DNA from: Hyphomicrobium sp.
GTDB lineage: Bacteria; Pseudomonadota; Alphaproteobacteria; Rhizobiales; Hyphomicrobiaceae
Direction of reading: 5' to 3'
NCBI GenBank assembly: GCA_003987725.1
Contig: RXJH01000003.1
Location: forward strand, 62,001 to 126,000
DNA length: 64,000 nucleotides
The notes below the pieces were generated by a model. That model was not told where the DNA came from. It made no database searches and worked only from the letters and a program-made list of their open reading frames with translations. Positions 8,690-16,436 of this stretch are shown piece after piece (positions within the stretch are counted from its first letter, which is position 1; each line of letters starts with the position of its first letter). The position numbers and the translations under genes were made by a program.

Positions 8690-11600
8690 ATGGATCGCAA
8701 GCGCGCATCTGTGCTCGATAAGCTTGGCCGAAACAGCGAGAACGGGAAGTTCGCTTTCGGGCGATGGTTGACGGAGCGAAATCGCTTTCACGGCATCAAC
8801 CCGCCTTCCTGCTTCGTCTCTGCGCTGGCTCTGAGTTTGATCGTCGGTAGCGGTATGGCCGCAGCGGACTCCGGCGGCGTCTATATTCACGATAAAAATC
8901 GCGCCAAGGTCGATAATGACTACGATCATATCGTCAACACACATGGCGCCGGAGTCCGGATCAAAAACATCAACGGCGATGTGTCGATCAAGAACCGTTA
9001 CGGCGATCACTGGAATGATGCCCTAATCGAGGGCTCCGATGAGGGGATCAAGATTACTCGCGTCAGAGGTGACATCCGGATCGATAATCGCTTCGGAGGC
9101 AAGATCATCGGTCACGGCGACGATGGCATCTATATTGACGACGCCAGAGGTGACGTTCGCATCGACAACCGCTTCGGCGGCAGAATCTATGGACACGACG
9201 ACGGCGTGCACATCCGCGACGTCGGTGACGGCGTCAAAATCGACAACCGCTTCGGTGGCCGCATAACCGGCAGACACGACGACGGCATCGACATCCGGGA
9301 TGTCCGTGATGATGTCCGAATTGAAAACAGCTTCGGCGGCCGTATCACGGGCCGTGACGACGGCATCAAGATCCACGACGTTCGCGACGATGTTAAGATC
9401 ACGAACAGCCATGGCGGCACGATAACCGGCCGTCACGGCGACGGCATCGATATCAGCGACATCCGCGACGACGTCACGATCGACAATCATGATGGCGGCA
9501 GAATCTCCGGCGAAGACTCGGGCGTAAAAATCTCGAAGGTCCGCGGCGACGCCACGATTTCCAACGACGACGGAAAGATTACCGGCCGCCACGACAGCGG
9601 CGTCGATATCTCGGACGTTCGCGGTGACGTCAAAATCGACAGCGATGGCGGCCGCATCACCGGCGGGGATGATGGCGTTCGCGTCGGCGATGTCCGGGGT
9701 GATGTCGTCATTCATAATCGTGACGGAAAGATCACCGGCGACGACGATGGCGTACACGTCCGCGACGTTCGCGACGACGTCATTGTCATCAACAGCTATG
9801 GCGGCAGCATTGCGGGTCGGAGCGACGATGGTGTCGACATCCGGCACGTCGGCGACGACGTCGGCATCGATAATCGTTTTCATGGCACAATTAGCGGACA
9901 CGACAACGGCGTCCAGATCAACGATGTCGATAATGTCGTAATCGCCAATGGCTCGGGTGGCAGCATCCGTGGGCGCAACGGTGCCGGTATTCGCATCGAC
10001 GATGCGGATGGTTTGGTCATCATCGATAATACGCGCCGGGGACGGATCGTAGGTCACGATGACGGAATTCACATCGAGAATGCCGATGACGACGTTGCCA
10101 TCGATAACAGGTACGGCGGCAGAATCGAAGGCGAACGCGGCAACGGCATCGACATCCGCAACGTCGACGATGATGTTTGGATCGACAATCGATATGGCGG
10201 CAAGATCACCGGTCATGATGATGGTGTGAAAATTCGCAATGTTGGCGACGATGTCGTCATTTTGAACAGTCGCGGCGGGAGAATTATCGGCGAGCGAGGC
10301 GATGGCGTAAACGTCAGGAGTGTCGATGGCGACGTCGGCATCGATAATGAGAGAGGCTCTATCCAAGGCCGCGACGATGGCATCAAGCTCAGCCGCATCG
10401 ATGGTGACGTTTGGATCGGAAACGACGGCGGAAGGATTGAAGGCCGGCGTGACACCGGCGTCAAGGTCCGTGCTGATGGTTCCGTGACGATCGACAACGG
10501 CGACGGGACGATCAAAGGACGGAAAGGCGCGATATCGATCCAGGCCGATTCGGCAACGATCAATTCATCCGGATTGATCGAGGGCGGCGGAAGACATGGT
10601 GTGGCGATCGAGCTTTCGACCGGAGATGGCGCGACGATCAATAACTATGCTGAAGGCCTTATTCGCAGCTCTCGTGGATTGACGGCCGACGTTATTATTG
10701 AAGCGCGCGGTGGTGCCGTCACAATCAACAACGACGGAACGATGATCGGCAGAATAGATCTCTCTGACGCGGGGGATACGTATGCGGCGAACGTCTTCAA
10801 CAACACGAGCAACGACAGCTGGCACTTCACCGGCACGAGCGATCTCGGAGGCGGCCTCGCGGACGTATTCAACAACACGGGAACGATCTACACGACGGAC
10901 CCTAATAACCCTGCTCACAACGACATCACGATCCTGACGGGCGTTGAATACTTCAACAATGGCGGCAACGGCGACACCGGCACGATTAATCTGCGGGACG
11001 GCTATGCGGGCGATGTCTTTATCCTCAGGCCAACCGATGGAGGCGAGCTGCTTTACTACGGTGCCGATGGCCAAAGCGCTCTGAAGGTGGATGCCTTCCT
11101 CGGCAAGCCGTCGAACTCCATCTCGGACACTTTGGTGATCGAGGGCGATGTCACAGGCACCACCGCCATCTACGTCAACAACGTCAGCTCGGGTTTCGGC
11201 GCCTATAATCCATACGGCACCACGGTCGTGGAGGCCACGGGCTCGCTGCCGGCAGGAAGTTTCTTTCTGGCCAACGGCCCGATCAACACCGGCTTGTTCA
11301 CGTACGATCTCTATCTCAACGGCTCGAACGAATGGGTTCTCGCCAGCGCGCCCAATCAAACCTTCTTCGAGTTGCCGAGTTTGACGTCCGCGGCCCAATC
11401 GATCTGGCACAACGCAGCAGGCGCCTGGCTAGACCGGACGGCAGATTTGCGTACCTCGCTGAATGAGACGTGTGCACCCGTCAGCCTCAAGGATCCGAAT
11501 GCAGCATGCGCAAGGCCGGCGTCCGGTGTTTGGGCAAAGGTTCTGGGATCGTCGGAATCGCGTTCGACGAACCATGCGTTCACGTTGATGAATTCGACCG

Positions 11601-12352
11601 CTGGGTATTCCGTCAACACTGAACTCGCCGGCGGCGGCGTCATCGGAGGCTACGACATTATCCGCAGCACCGAAGACGGAAAGGGCATCTGGATGGTCGG
11701 CGTCATGGGCGGCTATCTGCGATCGGAATTGAATTTCGATCACTCGGCCAATAGTGCCGATTTCCAGAGTGGCGCAGTGGGTGCCTACGTGACCTATCTG
11801 CAAGGCGGCTGGTTCATCGACGGCCAATTCATGGCAAATCTCGGCAACGTCAAATACTCGGGCAGTCAGTCAGTAAGCGAACATTCGAGCATGACTGCAG
11901 TCGGCGGTGTGATCGATGCCGGGTATCGCATAACACGCGGGAATGGCTTCATCGAGCCGGGAGCGACGCTTTCCTATGTCAGCGCGAACATCGACGCGAT
12001 GGATCTATATGATACGTCGGTTGACTTTTCGAACGGCGATAGCTTGCGCGGTAGGCTTGGCGTGCGTGTCGGAACGACGATCGCAAAAGAGCGCGCAAAA
12101 TATGAGCCGTTTATCGGCGTCAGCGCCCTTTACGAATTTCTCGGCAACAACACCGCGGACGTGACGAGCGGCGACTATCTGCTCAAGGCAACAGACAATC
12201 GAAGTGGCGCGCTTGGTGAAGTTACGGGCGGCGTCAACGTGTTCAGCCTGGCTGGCAATGGTCTGAGCGCCTTCGCCAAGGGGAACGTGCAATTCGGCAA
12301 AGACGATTTCGTCGGCTACGGCGGAAGCCTCGGCGTCAGGGTCGATTGGTGA
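8690..12352 (+). CDS. Large repeat-rich autotransporter (type Va secretion), Asp/Gly beta-helix passenger
   Basis: A 1220-residue outer-membrane autotransporter. The ATG at 8690 is chosen because GGGGGAA ends five bases before it. Residues 1-59 form an unusually long signal peptide with a charged n-region and the hydrophobic core VSALALSLIVGSGMAAA. Residues about 80-640 contain roughly 20 imperfect repeats of 25-28 residues built around GGRITGRHDDGIDIRDVRDD, as expected for a parallel beta-helix. Residues about 640-940 are a less regular Asn/Thr/Gly-rich stretch. A CAP...AAC cysteine pair precedes the C-terminal beta-barrel (about 943-1220), which ends in an aromatic residue (GVRVDW), as the outer-membrane insertion signal requires. 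The passenger is extremely acidic (Asp-rich), which suggests calcium binding or adhesion; that is inference. An IalB-family gene follows. Confidence 0.9.
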   Translation: MDRKRASVLDKLGRNSENGKFAFGRWLTERNRFHGINPPSCFVSALALSLIVGSGMAAADSGGVYIHDKNRAKVDNDYDHIVNTHGAGVRIKNINGDVSIKNRYGDHWNDALIEGSDEGIKITRVRGDIRIDNRFGGKIIGHGDDGIYIDDARGDVRIDNRFGGRIYGHDDGVHIRDVGDGVKIDNRFGGRITGRHDDGIDIRDVRDDVRIENSFGGRITGRDDGIKIHDVRDDVKITNSHGGTITGRHGDGIDISDIRDDVTIDNHDGGRISGEDSGVKISKVRGDATISNDDGKITGRHDSGVDISDVRGDVKIDSDGGRITGGDDGVRVGDVRGDVVIHNRDGKITGDDDGVHVRDVRDDVIVINSYGGSIAGRSDDGVDIRHVGDDVGIDNRFHGTISGHDNGVQINDVDNVVIANGSGGSIRGRNGAGIRIDDADGLVIIDNTRRGRIVGHDDGIHIENADDDVAIDNRYGGRIEGERGNGIDIRNVDDDVWIDNRYGGKITGHDDGVKIRNVGDDVVILNSRGGRIIGERGDGVNVRSVDGDVGIDNERGSIQGRDDGIKLSRIDGDVWIGNDGGRIEGRRDTGVKVRADGSVTIDNGDGTIKGRKGAISIQADSATINSSGLIEGGGRHGVAIELSTGDGATINNYAEGLIRSSRGLTADVIIEARGGAVTINNDGTMIGRIDLSDAGDTYAANVFNNTSNDSWHFTGTSDLGGGLADVFNNTGTIYTTDPNNPAHNDITILTGVEYFNNGGNGDTGTINLRDGYAGDVFILRPTDGGELLYYGADGQSALKVDAFLGKPSNSISDTLVIEGDVTGTTAIYVNNVSSGFGAYNPYGTTVVEATGSLPAGSFFLANGPINTGLFTYDLYLNGSNEWVLASAPNQTFFELPSLTSAAQSIWHNAAGAWLDRTADLRTSLNETCAPVSLKDPNAACARPASGVWAKVLGSSESRSTNHAFTLMNSTAGYSVNTELAGGGVIGGYDIIRSTEDGKGIWMVGVMGGYLRSELNFDHSANSADFQSGAVGAYVTYLQGGWFIDGQFMANLGNVKYSGSQSVSEHSSMTAVGGVIDAGYRITRGNGFIEPGATLSYVSANIDAMDLYDTSVDFSNGDSLRGRLGVRVGTTIAKERAKYEPFIGVSALYEFLGNNTADVTSGDYLLKATDNRSGALGEVTGGVNVFSLAGNGLSAFAKGNVQFGKDDFVGYGGSLGVRVDW
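8930..10620 (+). repeat. Coding tandem repeats of the autotransporter passenger
   Basis: About 20 imperfect units of 75-84 bases encode the core pattern G-x-I-x-G-(x)-x-D-x-G-(I/V)-x-(I/V)-x-x-V-x-x-D-V-x-I-x-N. Units alternate loosely between a longer loop (for example GRHDDGIDI, GERGNGIDI) and a shorter one (GHDDGVKI, GRDDGIKI), suggesting an older two-unit duplication of about 53 residues. Asp and Gly codons differ between copies, so the repeats are diverged and kept at protein level. The reverse strand stays open for 447 codons here as a by-product. Confidence 0.85.
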
Positions 12353-12358
12353 TGTTGG

Positions 12359-12394
12359 GCCGGAGGACGATCAGCTCCCCATTCGTCCTCCGGC
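12359..12394 (+). terminator. Strong hairpin after the autotransporter gene
   Basis: GCCGGAGGACGA (12359-12370) pairs perfectly with TCGTCCTCCGGC (12383-12394) over 12 base pairs with a 12-base loop, seven bases after the stop codon. There is no T-run, so it may act as a weak or factor-assisted terminator, or as a 3' stabilising structure between this gene and the IalB-family gene. Confidence 0.55.
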
Positions 12395-12441
12395 TGCGTC
12401 CCATACAGCAATGAACGTATTTTGAATTGGAGATGTCGAGG

Positions 12442-12975
12442 ATGAAGAAATCCATTCTGCGCTTTATGGCCGGCGTTGCGGTGGCAGCACTCGCTGGCGC
12501 AGCGTGTGCGGAGGCTCCCGCTTCGGTAAAGACTGCGAACGCGCAGCCGGCGGCTCAAACAATCGGCGACTGGCTTGTGGCGTGTGAGGCTGAAGTGAAG
12601 GGCCGCAAATCCTGCGTGCTTTCGCAAACGCTTGTAAGCGAAAAGCTCAATAGGACGGTTGGAGAACTGACGATTGACAAGGATGCGGCGGGCAAACTCA
12701 AGGGGTCGCTGCGGTTGCCTGTTGGCGTATCGCTACCAGCAGGTGTGATCGTAGACATTGAGGGCAACGCCGCACTGACTGTTCCCTACGCTGCCTGCCA
12801 CCGATCGGGATGTCTCGCGCGGTTCGATTTGACCGAGCCGCTGCTTGGCCAGATGCGCAAGGCATCGAAGATATCCGCCGTGGTCCAAGACACGTCCAAC
12901 AAGCCGCTCAGCCTGACGTTCTCGACGCGCGGCTTCCCGGAGGCCTACGCGGCCTATGTCAAAGAGAGCAAATAG
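12442..12975 (+). CDS. Invasion-associated locus B (IalB) family protein
   Basis: A 177-residue exported protein. Residues 1-22 form a signal peptide (MKKSILRFMAGVAVAALAGA...). The mature part begins near the family hallmark IGDWLVACE and contains four conserved cysteines (in ACEAE/KSCVLS and AACHRSGC). IalB proteins were named from Bartonella and are widespread in Hyphomicrobiales as periplasmic or outer-membrane proteins. The ATG at 12442 has GGAG nine bases upstream; two earlier in-frame starts (12427 TTG, 12433 ATG) overlap that site. It follows the autotransporter by 89 bases, so the two may share envelope-stress or secretion roles. Invasion is not implied for this organism. Confidence 0.85.
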   Translation: MKKSILRFMAGVAVAALAGAACAEAPASVKTANAQPAAQTIGDWLVACEAEVKGRKSCVLSQTLVSEKLNRTVGELTIDKDAAGKLKGSLRLPVGVSLPAGVIVDIEGNAALTVPYAACHRSGCLARFDLTEPLLGQMRKASKISAVVQDTSNKPLSLTFSTRGFPEAYAAYVKESK

Positions 12976-13097
12976 TCCTTTGACGGAATTATCCACCGAA
13001 GGTGGCATACATTGCGCAACCAGGGGTTGCCGTTCCAGCTTTCTCGGGCGTAAAATGCCGCTATGCAATCGAAGGTTGTTTTGGGGCTGTGAGAGCT

Positions 13098-13790
13098 ATG
13101 GACCTTGAACGCGACTGGCTGGCTCGCGCGCTGACGGGAAAAGTCGCGGCTGTCCCTCTGGCCACGACGCCGTTTGGAGAAGCGATGACCGATCTGGCTC
13201 TCGAGCAAGGTAGCGGACTGGCGCTCGGTGCACCGCCCGCACAATTTGAGGCATTCGATGCAAAGATTGACGGTCGCGAAGGCGCCCACTGCCAGCACGT
13301 GGATTTGGACAGCCCGCACTCGTTGAGTGAATTCTTCCAAATCGCATTCGCACAGTTCGAACGTCTCGATGTCGTCGTGCTGGAACTGGCTTCTCCGAAG
13401 CGGCGGCGAGCGACGCCGGAAAAGGCGATCGAGGCGGGAACACGCCGGCTGCTCTACTGTCTCGATGCAGTGTTGCCCTATATCGGCAGGGACCTGCACT
13501 TCATATGCGTCGCGCCCGCATCGGGCCCCGCTGCGATACCAATTGCGACGGCGTTTCTCGCCGCAAAGTTTGCGACGACACGAAGAACGCCGGCGCCGCG
13601 CATTCGCATGTCCATCGTTTCGCCGCCCGACGAGTCCGTAGCCGGCGAGGTCGCGCTTGCGCGGGCCGTTGTGCACCTGATGAAAGAAGCGAGAAGTCCG
13701 GACATTCTGGAGACGGTGCTGTCGCCCCAGCCAAGACGGCGGCGCCAGCCGCGCGTCGATGCCCGAAACAAAATGTGTGTGCAGGCGTGA
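13098..13790 (+). CDS. Degenerate SDR-like (Rossmann-fold) protein
   Basis: A 230-residue soluble protein whose middle resembles short-chain dehydrogenases: QFERLDVVVLELASP sits like the strand before the catalytic region, and LLYCLDAVLPYI plus HFICVAPASGPAA follow in SDR order. The N-terminal glycine-rich nucleotide motif and the usual Tyr-x3-Lys pair are not visible, so it is probably not an active oxidoreductase. The start is taken at the ATG at 13098; the frame is open to 13002, but the added residues look non-coding. It is convergent with the LuxR gene, 14 bases apart. Function unknown. Confidence 0.55.
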   Translation: MDLERDWLARALTGKVAAVPLATTPFGEAMTDLALEQGSGLALGAPPAQFEAFDAKIDGREGAHCQHVDLDSPHSLSEFFQIAFAQFERLDVVVLELASPKRRRATPEKAIEAGTRRLLYCLDAVLPYIGRDLHFICVAPASGPAAIPIATAFLAAKFATTRRTPAPRIRMSIVSPPDESVAGEVALARAVVHLMKEARSPDILETVLSPQPRRRRQPRVDARNKMCVQA

Positions 13791-13804
13791 GAAAGTCCTG
13801 CGCG

Positions 13805-14500
13805 CTAACCCTTCGCTCGCATGTTGAGCTGATTTGCGAGCATCGCAGCGCGCGTTCTGTTCGGCAATCTGAGCTTCTGCAAGACGGCGGTCACATGCCG
13901 CTTGACGGTATTCAGGGAACAGGAAAGCTCCTCGGCGATTTCGGCGTTGCTCTTGCCGGCGCCGAGCAACATCAGAACCTCCCGCTGTCGCGGACTGAGG
14001 GATTCAACGTCTGGAGGCAGGATCGGCGCGGCAGGTGCCTCACTGAAACCTGGCCCGAATTGCTGAAAGAGTGCTCGCGCGATGGTGTCCTGGATGAGAC
14101 CGGGATTGAGTGTCACAGGTGCCTTCTGCGCCTTCGATACGGTATCGGTCTCCTTGGCTTCGGGAACCCACGCTGCGATATCGACGTGCATGAGAACCGC
14201 GCCGCTCGAAGCGTCTGAGCTAACGGGTACCCCGATGACGACAAACCACTGTTTCTGCTTCGGTCGCGAAGGTACGACGAATGAAATGAGGCTGCGCTTG
14301 CGCTTCAGGAGCGATTGGATGTCAGTGCGATGATCGTCGTCGCAGTGATCAAAATAAGAATCGCCAACGGTATACTGGCCGAGCGCAATTTTCTGATTGC
14401 CGTCTGCCGGGCCTGCCTTGGCGCTCACGTCCATGATGACGCCTCGGTTATCGATGAGCACGACGTAGACCGGCGGTTCGCGCGAGGTGGAGGGTTTCAT
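13805..14500 (-). CDS. LuxR-family transcriptional regulator
   Basis: A 231-residue regulator. The C-terminal 60 residues are a clear GerE/LuxR helix-turn-helix with LSPRQREVLMLLGAGKSNAE and ELSCSLNTVKRHVTAVLQKL. The N-terminal 130 residues look like a PAS-type sensor (YVVLIDNRGVIMDVSAKAG and later FVVIGVPVSSD). There is no receiver domain. The ATG at 14500 is preferred to a GTG at 14521. It lies on the same strand as, and 3' of, the GGDEF-EAL gene, with about 200 bases between. It may control the neighbouring surface genes, but no target site is visible. Confidence 0.85.
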   Translation of the reverse strand: MKPSTSREPPVYVVLIDNRGVIMDVSAKAGPADGNQKIALGQYTVGDSYFDHCDDDHRTDIQSLLKRKRSLISFVVPSRPKQKQWFVVIGVPVSSDASSGAVLMHVDIAAWVPEAKETDTVSKAQKAPVTLNPGLIQDTIARALFQQFGPGFSEAPAAPILPPDVESLSPRQREVLMLLGAGKSNAEIAEELSCSLNTVKRHVTAVLQKLRLPNRTRAAMLANQLNMRAKG

Positions 14501-14697
14501 CGCAGTCCTGCAGGGTGACACGGCAAACGGCTGGGCGCGTGACTAGCGAATAGGAATCATTCTGCCGCGGCCAACGGGCAGTGATTAGCGAGCCTCAATC
14601 GCGATGGCTAGCGGCGCTTTATTACAACTGCGCTTTGAACACCCGTTTTTTGTCGCAAGCGGTTCCATCTTAAATTGCAATACAACTTCGGGGGGTG

Positions 14698-16368
14698 TTA
14701 GTCCCGATGCGCGCGACGCCGCTCATCCAGCGGTATCGAATTCCGGGCTTGGCTCGCAAAATAAGTAGAGATTTCAGCCGCCGATTTCGCCGCGCTGAAA
14801 TAATACCCTTGGATCTCGCCGCAGCCCTCGGCCTTCAGGATATCATACTGCTCTTGCGTTTCTACGCCTTCCGCCGTCGTGTGCATCCCGAGCGTCGTCG
14901 CCAGCTTGACGACGGTTGAAAGAACCAGCCGGGCTTCCAGGCTCGTCGTCAAATCGTTGATAAACGAGCGGTCGATTTTCAAGCGGTCGAACGGACAGCT
15001 GCGAAGGCAGCCCAATGACGAGTGACCCGTTCCGAAATCATCCATCGCCGTCTCGACGCCGAACTCGCGCAGTTCGGCGAGCAAGGCGTTGGCTTTTGTA
15101 AAATCGGCCATGATCGTCGTCTCGGTGATCTCGAGCTGCAGCCGGTTTGGCGGAAGGCCCGTTTCGGACAGCACCGCCTTGAGACGATCCTGGAGATTGG
15201 GACATTCAAACTGCGCCCGCGAAAAGTTCACCGATATTTTGACATGATCGGGCCACTGGGTTGCGTCTTGGCACGCACGGCGGAGAACCCAGTCGCCGAT
15301 CGGAGCGATGATGCCGATCTCCTCCGCGATGGGAACGAATTCGGAAGGCGACACCATACCGCGCTTGGGATGACGCCAGCGGATGAGCGCTTCGAGCCCG
15401 ATCACTTCATTCGTAGCGAGCCGCACGATCGGCTGATAATGAACGTCGAAAGCGTGCTCGGCGAGGGCTCGTCGAAGGTCCTGCTCGAGCTCCTGCCTCT
15501 GTTGGAGCCGCCGGTCCATTTCCGCCTCGAAGAAGTTATAGGTTCCGCGAGCGGTCGATTTTGTTTTGTAAAGAGCCACATTTGCGCGCCTGAACAGCTC
15601 GTGAGCGGAGAGCATTTCGGTCTGCCAGCAGGCGACTCCGATGCTCGCGCCGACGCGAATGTCCTGCCCGCCGGCCCTCATCGGTGCATTGAGAAAGTCA
15701 GAGATGCGCCGAGCAACGATTTCCGCCGCGGTGGGATGTGCGCCTTTGCTCAGCAACACGGCGAACTCGTCATCGCCGAGCCGGGCGACGACGTCGGTCG
15801 CATGCACGCTATGACGCAATCGTCCCGCAACCGTCTTCAGCAAGTGATCGCCGACCTTATGGCCGAAGGTGTGGTTGACCGATTTGAAATTGTCGAGATC
15901 GATGAATATCAGAGCCACGTCTTCGCTGCGAGATATGGTTGTCTCGATGTGCTCGGCGAGACGCGTTCGATTGACAAGACCCGTCAAACGATCGCGCTCG
16001 GCTGAATCTTCGTTCTGCCATTCGCGGTACCGGTTACGAATACCGGCGATAAGATACGACGCGATCAACAGCTCGCCCGTGTTCGCGACGGCGAAGGCTA
16101 TGGCGGCGACCGCGGATCCATTGAGGATGCCGGCTATCGATGCGGCGGAGACCGCACCGAGCACGAGCGCCAGCAGACGCAGCTTGCGGCCGGAAAAGGC
16201 GATTAGCGCCGCCAGCAGAATGCCGTTCGCTGGAATGATCGCGATGATATTTGCCGCGGACAGCTCGACGGCGAGGAGCAAAGACAACCCCAAACCCCCG
16301 GCCAGAGCGGCAGCCCGCCATGCCGCGCTCGAGGAATAACAGTCGTCCGGTAGGCGCGGCGCGTCCAT
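14698..16368 (-). CDS. Membrane GGDEF-EAL protein, probable c-di-GMP phosphodiesterase
   Basis: A 556-residue protein. Residues about 15-110 carry several hydrophobic segments. The GGDEF domain follows; its active-site motif is altered to GDDEF (residues 198-202). The EAL domain is complete: LEALIRW (EAL at 326-328), SVNFSRAQF, LEITETT, DDFGTGHSSLG, KIDRSF and AEGVET are all present. This suggests hydrolysis of cyclic di-GMP with a weakened or regulatory GGDEF half. The ATG at 16368 has GGGGGAG close upstream; the longer frame to 16596 runs into the neighbouring O-antigen-ligase gene and is rejected. Its position beside the EPS genes suggests it tunes EPS output. Confidence 0.9.
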   Translation of the reverse strand: MDAPRLPDDCYSSSAAWRAAALAGGLGLSLLLAVELSAANIIAIIPANGILLAALIAFSGRKLRLLALVLGAVSAASIAGILNGSAVAAIAFAVANTGELLIASYLIAGIRNRYREWQNEDSAERDRLTGLVNRTRLAEHIETTISRSEDVALIFIDLDNFKSVNHTFGHKVGDHLLKTVAGRLRHSVHATDVVARLGDDEFAVLLSKGAHPTAAEIVARRISDFLNAPMRAGGQDIRVGASIGVACWQTEMLSAHELFRRANVALYKTKSTARGTYNFFEAEMDRRLQQRQELEQDLRRALAEHAFDVHYQPIVRLATNEVIGLEALIRWRHPKRGMVSPSEFVPIAEEIGIIAPIGDWVLRRACQDATQWPDHVKISVNFSRAQFECPNLQDRLKAVLSETGLPPNRLQLEITETTIMADFTKANALLAELREFGVETAMDDFGTGHSSLGCLRSCPFDRLKIDRSFINDLTTSLEARLVLSTVVKLATTLGMHTTAEGVETQEQYDILKAEGCGEIQGYYFSAAKSAAEISTYFASQARNSIPLDERRRAHRD

Positions 16369-16436
16369 AACTCCCCCGTTTCCGGCTGGTGGAGTCTTGA
16401 AATAGTCCGAAAGGGTTATATTTGAATTAATTCGTG

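Noticed and set aside
9023-10366. A 447-codon open frame on the minus strand inside the autotransporter gene.
   Set aside because: It is the mirror of the Asp/Gly repeat codons (GAC/GAT read backwards as Val/Ile codons). The translation is a monotonous Val/Asp/Ala string with no ribosome site or family resemblance.
10021-10560. Possible CRISPR array, because of regular short repeats in the autotransporter region.
   Set aside because: The repeats are coding, diverged and in frame, with no conserved direct-repeat/spacer alternation and no cas genes.
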